From the NCBI RefSeq assembly GCF_011386835.1, contig NC_088791.1, positions 57,865,498 to 57,929,497 of the forward strand: a stretch of 64,000 nt of DNA, written 5' to 3'. Under the pieces are notes generated by a model. That model did no database searches, was not told where the DNA came from, and worked only from the letters and a program-made list of their open reading frames with translations. This DNA is from Chrysemys picta bellii. Lineage: Eukaryota; Chordata; Testudines; Emydidae. The translations under genes were made by a program, and so were the position numbers. This document shows positions 25,510 to 35,489 of the stretch, piece after piece. Numbering within the stretch: the stretch's first letter is position 1; each line of letters opens with the position of its first letter.

Positions 25510-27240
25510 AACCTGTTCCACTGATCCCCTTGCTTGTACTTGCTATTTAGGTATATTTAGTGTACCTCCAGAACACGTAATTTATATTTGTTTTTCAGTT
25601 TTCCCCAGTGGTACCAGTCTTGGTGAACTGAGTCTTTGCTGCTAGTACAAAAGTAGGCAAGAACTCCCATAAGTTCAGAGTTTTGAGTACTGAAGCACAC
25701 AAACTGGAGGAGCATGCTGACTTTGTGGTTTTTGAGAATTATAAAAGAAATACTGTTGAAAAGCAATTGGTCCATTTTAGACTTTATCTTGCAGACAATA
25801 ATCTGAAATATAAACAGAAAGCCATTTCACCTACAGTTAGAAGAGTGGATCATCAGCAGCCTCCTGTGGGTCATTGGTGAGCAGATGGAATTTGTGTCCT
25901 TCCACAGAGACAAATGTATGGGCCACCTTCCGTAGTCCCAGCAGTTTTACTGCTCCCTGTGGCTCCATGAAAAAGAAGGCAGAAATACTCAACAAGCAGT
26001 CATTGCAATGTTAATGACTGTGATGTCTGGTGCATGTTGTGTTCTAAAATAGAAAAGCAGGGGAGAGGTTCAATTTTTGATGCTAATTTTTGAATATCAG
26101 TAAGGCCCTCAATAGTTCATCCCCTATTGGTCCGTTTAAAAACTGGTGGCAAATTACCTTTTCTCGCAAGCACTTGAATATCCCTGTTTCTCTGTGAATG
26201 ATCCTGCAAAGTACTGAGTTTCCACTGTCTGTAGAAGAATCAGTTTGTGGTCAGCTAAAGCTACATGCTACATATATGATTTGATCAAAATGTCCTTGTG
26301 TCACAATTCATGTTTAAATAGAAAACATATGTTCTTTGAAATGGAATTGATTCTGCTAAAGCAACACTGAACATATAATAGTTATTCTGTATCTCATTAC
26401 AACCTCAGATGTATTGTGCTGAACTCAAGGCTTACTTTTTTATTGTATGGTGGAAAATAGAACTAACCAAATGCTGTACATTTATGGAAAGTAAGAATTA
26501 AAATATTCTTAAGATATACAGTGTGTTTAAATAAGTTTAGCAATTGGTAGAGAACCATCTTTGCTAATGTGAATACTGTAATGAGACATATTGTAGCTTA
26601 CAGACAATGATCAAATTTAGCCTATTAATAGAATTTTACAATAACATAAGTTTGTCTTTGCTTCTTACTGCGTAGTTGTTTGTAAAATAGTTTGGAGTGA
26701 AAGTATTCTGATAGGCTATTAAACTATTTTAAAAGGGTGAATTATTTGCTATGAATTGTTTGAGTTGAAAGTCTTTATTTAAATCAAGAATAATTCCTTT
26801 ATGTGCTCCAAAAATATAGGAGCACTTAATTTATAATTAAAAAGGTAGTTTGTAGAATTAGTAAAAATTAGAAAGTTTTAAAAAAATTGTGTAGGTTTGT
26901 GGACAGGAGAGAAGATGTGCCACCTTTAACCTTTATACAAAATTGATATCGTAGGGGGAGACTAGTAGATACTCCTAGATTTAGGTTGATTATCTCTTTC
27001 CATTATAAAAGATTTTTATTGCAGCTTTTTTGAGTTCTAACACCTCCATTATTGGCAGCAGGCCTTTGAAATTTGGCAGGGACAAAGCCCTGTGGCTAGA
27101 GAAGTGCCTTTTGTTTGTCCCATGAAATTCCATTCTCGTTTGGCTGAACTATAAATTGTTGAAAACTGCCATTTCCTTCTCTTGCTTGCATTCTTCAGGT
27201 AAATTTGGCATACCAAAATAACTGAACACAAACATTTTAA
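25510..27240 (+). other. Intronic sequence, nothing recognised
   Basis: No gene, RNA gene or clear mobile element was seen. Open frames here are short and lack family resemblance. Confidence 0.4.
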
Positions 27241-27244
27241 TCTA

Positions 27245-27712
27245 AGGCAGGGCCCACACCCTCATTGAAGTAGCATCATCATCATGGAATGCCTGGGAGC
27301 TGCGGAAGCCTCCTTTGGCTCCACCTCAGATAATACCTCTTAGACCATCCCACAGTGTTGTCCCAGGATCCCATCTCCCCTCTGAGGGTAACACATAGGA
27401 CTGGCGGGAGAGGATATATCCACTGCATTTGGGAGGTCTGATTGCAGCATGTGTAGACGTAACTGCAGTAGCTTTGATCTAGCTTGTGTTTAAAAAAAAA
27501 AAAAGTCATGAGGCTGTGGTCACACAGGCAGTGGCTGCTCAAGTATGAACCCAGGGTCCTGGGCGGACAGGGCTAGTCTGTGCACCTGCCTATGCTGCTG
27601 TGGCTTCACTTACCTTGTTGTTTGAGATCAAAGCTAACTCAGGGATGTCTACATACTTCCTGATTGCAGTGTAGACATACCCAGAGAGCTATTGCAGTGT
27701 AGACATACCCAT
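27245..27712. mobile_element. Probable Harbinger-like MITE (TGTAGACATACCC family)
   Basis: GTGTAGACGTAACTGCAG and GATCTAGCTTGTG (27451-27490), with a mirrored GATCAAAGCTAACTC (27627) and two direct copies of TTGCAGTGTAGACATACCC at the right end (27665-27710), fit a MITE family with TGTCTACA-type ends. The left boundary is unclear and no target duplication could be assigned. Confidence 0.45.
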
Positions 27713-28097
27713 TCCTCTATGACCAGTTTTTTGGACCCAGCATTAGCTGCCCATCCCCCTTCTCTGGCTTAATAGCCTTTTCTAGCTGCCAGCTAGTCCT
27801 ATAGCTCAAGTGGTAGAAGTCTGTGCTGCGATGCTGAATTTGTTTTTCAGTTTTTCCTCTTAAAACCAAACTAACAAGGAAATATTATACAAAAAAAAAA
27901 AAAGTAGGTTGCAAATTCAAGCACTCAGAAGTTAGGAAATGCAAGATTTATGGTTGCTCATCTGATCTTAATTCAAACTCCTTGTGCTTGTGCATGATAG
28001 ACTCCCCCTCACCCCCCCAGTACTCCCAGACTTTTTCAGTGGCCAGGATGGACATATCCGAGATCAAAAATTCAAGTTGCATAGGCAACTGTAAATA

Positions 28098-29201
28098 CAG
28101 TAACTCCTCACTTTAAGTCATCCCGGTTAACGTTGTTTCGTTATTACGTTGCTGATCAATTATGGAACATGCTCATTTAAAGTTGTGCAATGCTCCACTC
28201 TTACATTGTTTGGCTGCCTGCTTTCTCCACAGCTGGCAGCCTCCCTACGCCCCCTCCCTCCCCACAGCACCTCCTGCCCGCAGGCAGACTCTGCGGATCA
28301 GTGCCTTTCCCCTTTTCCCCCCCCCCCGCCCGCGGCAATCAGCTGGCTTGCGGCGTTTCGGAGGCAGGAGGAGAGAGGACTCTGGGCGCAGGCTCCCCCT
28401 CCCTCCCCTGGCTCCCCAACGCCGCAAGCCAGCTGATTGCCCTGAGCAGGAGGCGGGGGGAAGGTAGGGGGAGCCTGCGTGCCGAATCCTCGCTCCTCCC
28501 CCCTCCCTCCTGCTCCCTAAACACTGCAAGTCAGCTGATTGCCCCAGGCAGGAGGGAGGGGGAGGAGCGAGGACTCTGCATGTAGGCTCCCCCTCCTTCC
28601 CCCCCCTGCCTCCTGCCCAGGGCAATCAGCTGGCTTGCGGCCTTTAGAAGGGAGGGGAGGGAGGGGGAAGGGCGAGGACACAGTGTGGGAAGTAAAGGGG
28701 GAGGGGGGGGAGAAGAGGCAGGTCAAGGATGGGGGCTTGGGGGAAGGGGGGGAGTGGGCGAGCTGAGGGTTGAGCTTATCCCCCCCCTGCCCCTGGTGCT
28801 TGCAGAGTAGGGGAAGCTGCCGCTACTGCGCACTGTGCTTCTCCTAGCCTATAGCACCTTCAGCCTCCTTGCTTGCTTCATCTCCAGTGCCAGTGGGCTG
28901 TGCCTGTGTAGGGTAAGGCCGGGGCACCTCCCAACTATAGTACTGTATTGTATGTACAGTATGTTTGTAAACACACAGCACGTGCACACTACTCCCCGCC
29001 CCCAGCTTAGTATTTAATTGCTTGTTTAAAATTGTTTAAAATGTATATAATGCCTTTTGTCTGGCAAAAAAAAATTTCCCTGGAACCTAACCCCCTCTAT
29101 TTACATTAATTCTTATGGGGAAATTGGATTCGCTTAACATCGTTTCACTTAAAGTCGCATTTTTCAGGAACATAACTACAATGTTAAGTGAGGAGTTACT
29201 G
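28098..29201. mobile_element. Mariner/Tigger-type MITE, 1.1 kb, TA duplication
   Basis: The ends CAGTAACTCCTCACTTTAAG and CTTAAAG-type interior with AAGTGAGGAGTTACTG at the right are inverted repeats, flanked by TA (28096-28097 and 29202-29203). Sub-terminal TTAACGTTGTTTCG and CGCTTAACATCGTTTC also mirror each other. The GC-rich interior carries four copies of a GGCAATCAGCTGGCTTGCGG motif in mixed orientation. No transposase is visible. The open frames are compositional. Confidence 0.85.
28335..28641. repeat. Four alternating inverted copies of a 20-bp motif
   Basis: GCAATCAGCTGGCTTGCGG occurs forward near 28335 and 28621. It occurs as its reverse complement near 28421 (GCCGCAAGCCAGCTGATTGC) and, diverged, near 28525 (GCAAGTCAGCTGATTGCCC). 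The separators are CCTCCC/GGGAGG-rich. The block can fold in several ways and lies within the mariner MITE. Confidence 0.7.
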
Positions 29202-29203
29202 TA

Positions 29204-29920
29204 TAGCATTTATTTACTTTTGAGTACTTGACTTTTCAACCCATATAACTTTATTTTTAAATAGATTTTTCATGTTTTTATATAATGTGAAACAGTGTTA
29301 AAATACACATTTAAGCATAAAGGCAGTATACTTCCATCATTCTATCCATTTTTTTGTACCCGACTCATCGTTGCATTTCCCAGCAGCATATCTATATGCC
29401 CAACTTCCTTTTGCATTGATGCACAGATTTTGAAAACTGCATAAAAGATAAGTCTGTCTCACTAAAAAACAAAAACAAAAATAATATAATAGTGGAGCTT
29501 GTATCATTTCCAGATACATACATACAATCCTACTATCCAAATTTAAGAACAACTAATGCTACAGTGAAAAGTTTGAAAGAAATCATTTTATATACATCTT
29601 TTTCCTTGTGCACTAATTATATCTTTGCTAAGACTCATCTATTCCTGTTTTTCTTATCTGAAGTTACAACCTTTCAGTGGTTACATCACACCTGGCTGTT
29701 GTGGAAAGTGTTATGATGTGACGATTAGGATTATGAATTAAGATGAGAAATAAACAATAGGAGGAGAAGATGAACTCAGAAGAGACAAGGATCATGTTTT
29801 ATGAAAATGTCTCCTGTAATTAAAAAACAAACAAACAAAAAACCTGAGGTAAACTCTTGTTACTGCTCATATTTCCTATGTTTAAAACATTGGAGCAAAT
29901 TCATATTTGGCATTCATTGG
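29204..29920 (+). other. Intronic sequence, nothing recognised
   Basis: AT-rich sequence without a gene or element I can name. Confidence 0.4.
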
Positions 29921-29922
29921 TA

Positions 29923-30290
29923 CCATTATACTCTTTGGGGCTGGGACTGTCTTTTTGTTCTGTTTCAGAGTAGCAGCCGTGTTAGTCTGTATCCGCAAAA
30001 AGAACAGGAGTACTTGTGGCACCTTAGAGACTAACAAATTTATTAGAGCATAAGCTTTCGTGGACTACTGCCCACTTCTTCGGATGCATACCACTTCTTG
30101 GTACCACTTCTTGGTATGCATCCGAAGAAGTGGGCAGTAGTCCACGAAAGCTTATGCTCTAATAAATTTGTTAGTCTCTAAGGTGCCACAAGTACTCCTG
30201 TTCTTTTTGTTCTGTGTTACTATAGCACTTAGCACAATGGGATCCTAGTCAATGACTGAGGCTCCTAGATGCTGTGATAATACATTGATT
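29923..30290 (+). mobile_element. MIR/L2-like SINE 3' segment, split by Penelope-type insertion
   Basis: CTCTTTGGGGCTGGGACTG at the left and TATAGCACTTAGCACAATGG with GGCTCCTAGATGCTGTG at the right are consecutive parts of an ancient amniote MIR/L2-like repeat. They are separated by the fold-back insertion at 29964-30202. Removing the insertion and one copy of its 13-bp duplication restores the usual order. Confidence 0.6.
29964..30202. mobile_element. Penelope-like fold-back element with 13-bp target duplication
   Basis: CTTTTTGTTCTGT occurs on both sides (29951-29963 and 30203-30215). Inside, 29997-30092 and 30113-30208 are perfect 96-bp inverted copies of a 3' tail unit (AAGCTTATGCTCTAATAAAT and GGTGCCACAAGTACTCCTG), joined by a 20-bp spacer with duplicated ACTTCTTGGTACC. 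The last bases of the right arm coincide with the duplication. This tail unit is the 3' end of a reptile Penelope-like family as I recall it. The left end adds TCAGAGTAGCAGCCGTGTTA. No coding region. Confidence 0.75.
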
Positions 30291-31310
30291 TCCATGGAGT
30301 TGTACCCAGATATGCCAGTGTTGAATTTGGTCCTTTGTTTCAAAGATTTGGATATAGGTATTATGAACATTTCAAATATTTTCTTTCACAAGGATTGTCA
30401 CAGAATTTTTGTTCATTTAAATATTTCAAAAAATTAAATTTTGAGATGAAGTATAGCAGCATTTCCTTCAGTAGTTTGTCTACCTAGAATAGTTTCAGAA
30501 ATACTTCTAGGTTTGTTGTTGTGATAGATGAAAATGAATACTTTACTAAACAAAGCTACATTATTTTCTGCATTGAGCTCAAATAACAAGAATTAGCTAA
30601 ACTAAGGTCCTCGTGTGCAAAAAGTGTTCATTCAGGATATGACTAATTAGGTGGGTAGATATTGATTTACCTGTCCATTTTGCTTGTAATGGATCCTGAT
30701 GGAAAGTGCCAGTTAATTAATTCTCCCATATAGTGCCCAGTTCTGCCCTCACACACAAGTGCACCTTCCATTGTTTTCAAAGGGAATTGCATCCTTGCGT
30801 CTGATGGCAGAATTGGGCCTTATTGTGGACAGATACAGAAATCTGCTCCTATCAGTGAAAGAATTGGGCTTGTCACATCATTAATGTTTGTATGGGATGG
30901 GACAGTTACTCTGGTCTGACTGAATTGTTCTTGGTATAGGACTCAGATGCAGAATGACAAAAGTGGCTTTCATACCACTTTTATGCTGCCCCAATCCTGC
31001 GGCCAGTCCCCCGTGTAAGACACAGCATCCAATAAGCTTGCAACATCTATAGAACAAGTTGACCAGTGATACTCAATTTTGAACATCGGCAGAAGTACGG
31101 CTGTTCCAAGGGCCACCATTTTCCAATGATTATACTATGGAGTCAGAGACCGTAGTTGAGAAAAAATAAGGAAATTCTGTCTTGTCTCTTAAAATGACCA
31201 TTTATTTATTGTGATTTATTAAGTGCGTATACCAAGCTCTAAATTTCTATTAATTTAAAATATATGATATGAATGGTAAAAATCCTTGACTTATCTCATC
31301 AACTATCCAT
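30291..31310 (+). other. Intronic sequence with a small fold-back MITE
   Basis: No gene. At 30734-30819 GCCCAGTTCTGCCCTCACAC faces ATGGCAGAATTGGGC, an imperfect 86-bp palindrome like other ancient fold-back MITEs of the window. The rest is unrecognised. Confidence 0.5.
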
Positions 31311-31311
31311 T

Positions 31312-31500
31312 CATAGAATCATAGAATATCAGGGTTCTAAGGGACCTTAGGAGATCATCTAGTCCAACCTCCTGCTCAAAGCAGGGCCAATCCCCAGACA
31401 GATTTTTATCCCAGTTCCCTAAATGGGCCCCTCAGGGATTGAACTCACAACCCTGGGTTTAGCAGGCCAATGCTCAAACCACTGAGCTATCCCTTCCCCC
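31312..31500 (-). mobile_element. tRNA-derived SINE with CR1-like tail
   Basis: On the minus strand the element starts near 31500 with a tRNA-like head. The A box TAGCTCAGTGGTTTGAGC is at 31489-31472 and the B box GGTTGTGAGTTCAATCC at 31452-31436. The other half is a CR1 3' segment (GGTTGGACTAGATGATCTCC) ending in TTCTATGATTCTATG at about 31312. This is the known layout of turtle Pol III SINEs, whose tail is shared with CR1 for retrotransposition in trans. It is not a functional tRNA gene because no cloverleaf follows the B box. Confidence 0.85.
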
Positions 31501-32165
31501 AATATAACTCACCCTATAGACCAAGAACTATCTGAATTCCTCCCCCACCCCCCAAAATAATAAATAAAAAATAACTTTGCAGTTTTGCAGTGTGCCTGGA
31601 AAGTTAACAAATCTGGGCTGAAAGGTTAACAGATTAAAAGCTGACCTCAGAAGTGCGAATGTGAAATATACACAGTAGTGAACTTCATCTTTTTCTCAGA
31701 AAAGATACAAAAATGGAAATTAAATGGGGTGGGGGATATCAAAACTCTGGAGCACACAATTCTAGAGCATGCAGACTTTGAAAAGTATGCCTCTGGGTCA
31801 CTGCGGAAAGCATTCCAAATCTGCTGGAGTCCTGTCACTTCTCACGTGATGGGACTGGACAAATTCAATGCTTGGATGGAAAACTGTAATAATATTTAGG
31901 TTCTGTAAGAAATGGTGCTAGTAATTCAGATAAGTAGTATTCTTCCTTCTTCCACTCAGTTGTGGCATAATTCTGAAGCTTCCCTGTGTTTATAGCAGTG
32001 ATGCTCATTTGTATCCATTATTTAAAGTCTGTTTACCTCATTTAATTTCACATCTTCTAGAGCATTAGTAATAGCTTCATGAATGCCTTATCTACTTGCA
32101 CTTTCAATATCAATCAAACCAACAGATGTCAAAGATTTACTCGCATATACATACCTAACACACAG
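31501..32165 (+). other. Intronic sequence, nothing recognised
   Basis: No gene or identifiable element. Confidence 0.4.
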
Positions 32166-32170
32166 ACTAA

Positions 32171-32454
32171 GGGCTTGTCTATACTTATGCGCTGGTTCGG
32201 CGGCAGGCAATCAAACTTCTGGGTTCGATTTATCGCGTCTTGTCTGGACGCAATAAATCGAACCCAGAAGTGCTCCCCGTCGACTCCGGTAATCCTGCTC
32301 AGCGCGAGGAGTACGCGGAGTCGACGGGGGAGCCTGCCTGCCGCGTCTGGACCGCGGTAAGTTCGAACTAAGGTACGTCGACTTCAGCTACATTATTCAC
32401 GTAGGTGAAGTTGCGTACCTTAGTTCGAATTGGGGGGTTAGTGTAGACCAGGCC
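32171..32454. mobile_element. Harbinger-type ('Chompy'-like) MITE, 284 bp
   Basis: GGGCTTGTCTATACTT at the left and AGTGTAGACCAGGCC at the right are inverted ends, flanked by TAA on both sides (32168-32170 and 32455-32457), the expected 3-bp Harbinger duplication. Internally three hairpins are visible: GGGTTCGATTTATCGCGTC with its complement, GTCGACTCC...GGAGTCGAC, and GTTCGAACTAAGGTACG with its complement near the right end. It is CpG-rich and encodes no protein. Confidence 0.9.
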
Positions 32455-32636
32455 TAAGTAACTACTTACAGGCATTACTCCCATCTGCTATGACACACAT
32501 AAACAGAACAAAGCCCAGCTGTGTCACCAACTTCAGCAATATGATGCACAAACTTCCTGACACCATTTTCATCTAGGTAGTGTTGTCCTCACTCAACTTT
32601 GTCTTTTACATGAAGGTCACCCAGCTTTTTCTGATT

Positions 32637-32684
32637 CCCCCCCCCCCCCCCCCCCCCCCCAATCCAGGAAGATCTTTTTTTTTT
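32637..32684. repeat. Poly-C (24) tract followed by poly-T tract
   Basis: Twenty-four C residues run from 32637 to 32660. After a 9-base spacer (AATCCAGGAAGATC region) a T-rich tract of about 15 follows. Such runs are unstable and prone to assembly error. The C tract could form an i-motif, or a G-quadruplex on the other strand. Confidence 0.8.
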
Positions 32685-33059
32685 TTTCCTTTGGCAGTGA
32701 AATACAGTGTTAAATTTTGAACAATTATTTGTTTTTGCTGAACCATACATTTGTGGTCTGGTGTTTTCATATTTTCCGCTGGTGTTTTAGATGTGCTTTT
32801 TTGTTTTGTTATATGCTTTTGTATCTGTATATTCCAACATCTTACATATCAAACTCCATAAAGTAAGCATTTGTTTGATCAGCTATTTAAGGAAACAGAT
32901 GTCATATCTTGCACCATTTCATTGTGTGTTCTTCTTTCTAGCCACATGAGCTCTTGCAGACACTCATATTGGATAGGTTAGTGCTTTTTCCTTTTTATCA
33001 TGCATGCTTTTTCATGTGATACTTCATCCAGATGTATGTATGATCTTACATGATCCCAG

Positions 33060-33535
33060 AAAGAGTGTTTTGCAGTGGACAGGGTACTGGACTGGGCATC
33101 AGGTTACCTGGACTCTATTACTGACCTGTGGGAGTAAGTCACATAACTGCTCTGTCTTAGGGTACGTCTATACTTACTTCCTGGTCCGGATGTAAGCGAT
33201 CGATCTTCTGGGATCGATCCCGGAAGTGCTTGCCATCGACGCCGGTACTCCAGCTCAGCGAGAGGAGTACGCGGCATCGACGGGGGAGCCTCCCTGCCGC
33301 GTCTGGACCCGCGGTAAGTTCGGACTAAGGTACTTCGAATTCAGCTACGTTATTAACGTAGCTGAATTTGCGTACCTTAGTCCGAAGTGGGGGGTTAGTG
33401 TGGACCAGGCCTTAGATACTTACCTTTTTGTTTGTTTGTTTTATTTTGGTAAAGCACTTTGAAATCTATGGTTGAAAAGCACTGCATGTGAGTGAAATAT
33501 TATTATTTATCAGTTATAATGATTCAGTGATGGAA
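33060..33535 (+). mobile_element. MIR/CORE-SINE split by a Harbinger MITE
   Basis: The left part reads GCAGTGGACAGGGTACTGG, CATCAGGTTACCTGGACTC and AAGTCACATAACTGCTCTG. The right part, after the MITE, reads AAAGCACTTTGAAATC and ATTATTATTTATCAG. Together they give the 5', core and 3' order of a MIR. The MITE at 33160-33411 entered at a TTA in the middle. Confidence 0.65.
33160..33411. mobile_element. Harbinger-type ('Chompy'-like) MITE, 252 bp
   Basis: This is a second copy of the family at 32171-32454, in the same orientation. The ends are GGGTACGTCTATACTT and AGTGTGGACCAGGCC, flanked by TTA at 33157-33159 and 33412-33414. Internal hairpins recur (GATCGATCTTCTGGGATCGATC; CAGCTACGTTATTAACGTAGCTG). 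It sits inside a MIR-like SINE and is therefore younger than it. Confidence 0.9.
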
Positions 33536-34558
33536 CTGTCTACACATGATCAAAGAGTCTGCACTCTCCATCTTAATCTTAAACATTCCTAAATAGTCCT
33601 TGTTTGTTTCTCTCACTAATCCCTACTATAATTCCATTACCTTTTGGGCTCAGGAGACAGGGTGTTACCAAATCTGTTGCAGGAAAGTGCTCTGAAATCT
33701 GTTTTTGTCTTCAGCTTTCAGAGTTTGTTTAATGTGATTGTAGAGAGGAACAGCTAGGTTGTTACAGTTGATGATATAGAGAGGAACAATTATTCTATTG
33801 CATAGGTATCATGTGATAGTTGTTGGTCGAACTTTAGAGAACACTTGATAAGTGAAACTGCATGTCGGAGATTGACTACATTAAGAAAAACTTTTTGTAG
33901 CTAGTCAGAATTAGAGCTTTCATTGCCTATTAACTCTGACCAGCATAAGGAGTTATTGGGAAAAAATCTGAGTAGATTTTGTTCTTTTCCTAAGTAGTGA
34001 ACAGGGGTTATAATTGTCTTTCTTTATGTGGCCCATTTCAGAAATCAAGTCAATGGGGAAACAAGCACTGTTTCATGTACTATGAAAATTTCCTGTTTAT
34101 ACTGTCTTTCCATATTTTTCTTAGAGAGAGAAAAAGCAAGGGTTCATCATTTTTCTGCATGCCCTCATGAATTTTCCCCCCTGGGATATGTTTTGCAATA
34201 TAACATGGGCACTGTTCTGAGCCAGTATTGAATTATTGCGTTAGCATGTTAGGCACTGTCCTGTTAGGACATACTGTCTTTCAGATGGAACATAAAATTG
34301 AGGCCCTTACCACTTGTGTTCATGATTCCATCCTGTTCTTTTGTGGTCCAGATGCTGTGGCCATTAACGTCACTTCCATTGATTTTCCTGGAAGTTGGAT
34401 TAGGCTTCATAAGAATAAATCTTATAAGCCTGGTGTACAGGCCAAATTCCAACTCTGGTTCTTTCTACCTAACTTCCTCTTGTTTCAGTTGGTTAAATTA
34501 TTTATTTTCTGTCCAAAACTGGTGGGTGCTTTTTAATATTTAGTGGAATAATCTGCAT
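33536..34558 (+). other. Intronic sequence, nothing recognised
   Basis: No gene or element could be named here. Confidence 0.4.
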
Positions 34559-34566
34559 GTAATACA

Positions 34567-35346
34567 TAAGGCTACATTTTAGTCACAGGTATCTTTAGTA
34601 AAAGTCATGGACAGGTCACAGGCAGTAAACAAAAATTCACGGCCCGTGACATGTCCATGACTTATACTATACCCCTGATTAAATCTTGAGAATGCTGCGG
34701 GTGCTCGTGGAAGGGCCATGGGTGCTCCTGGGGGGTGGCCTGGGGGGGCATGGCGTCGGAGGTGCAGGTGCTTGGGGGGTGGTGGTCCGGGGGGTGCCGC
34801 GAGTACTCAGGAGCGGGTGGGGGAGCAACTCAGAGCTCGTGCTGGGGCAGAGGGGGAGGATTGGCGGGCCTGGCAGGCTCCCGACCCGGCTTCTTGGAAG
34901 TGGCAACATGTCTCTCCCTAAGTTCCTAGCTTCATGCACTGCCAGCTCCACAGCTCCCATTGACCAGGAACCGCAGCCAATGGGAGCTGCGGGGGCCGTG
35001 CCACGGGTTGGCACATGGAGCTAGGAGCTGAGGGAGGGACATGTTACCACTTCTGGGGAGCTCTCTCCACCAAGGTAAGTGCTGCCCAGAGCCCTCACCC
35101 CCTCCTGTGCCCCAGCCCTGAGCCCCCCACCCAAACTCCTCCTCCTGTTGCTGCTGCTGGGGGAAGGGGAAGGGGTAGGGGTGGTGGTGGCCCGAGACTG
35201 CCCCAGCAGTGGCCAGTGTGACTGGCCCAGGGGCTTCCTGAGCTGCTCGGGCAGCCCCGGAGCCAGGCGCACCGGCCACTGCAGAAGTCACGGAAAGTCA
35301 CAGCATCCATGACTTCTGAGACCTCCGTGACAAACTTGCAGCCTTA
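34567..35346. mobile_element. hAT-like MITE, 780 bp
   Basis: The element begins TAAGGCTAC and ends GCAGCCTTA. It is flanked by GTAATACA (34559-34566) and ATAATATA (35347-35354), which agree at 6 of 8 bases, as expected for an old 8-bp hAT duplication. Sub-terminal AGTCACAGG/GTGACATGTCCATGAC at the left mirrors CATCCATGACTTCTGAG/CGTGACAAAC at the right. The GC-rich centre (34690-35270) gives long but meaningless open frames on both strands. Confidence 0.7.
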
Positions 35347-35489
35347 ATAATATATAGATAATTTTTTAAAGCATTCTGGACTCTTTCAGGATGATAGGTA
35401 CTAGACAACTGTTACTTTGTTGTTGTTGTATTTATTACTGTAGAGTACATATTGCTGTCATTTTTTATTTATTACTTGTTTTGTGGTGG

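Noticed and set aside
31436..31489. tRNA-like A and B boxes
   Set aside because: Part of a SINE that continues into a CR1 tail. There is no acceptor stem or complete cloverleaf, so it is not a tRNA gene.
34679..35312. Overlapping frames of 60-119 residues on both strands
   Set aside because: They lie inside a hAT-like MITE with a GC-rich interior. No domain, and both strands are open at once.
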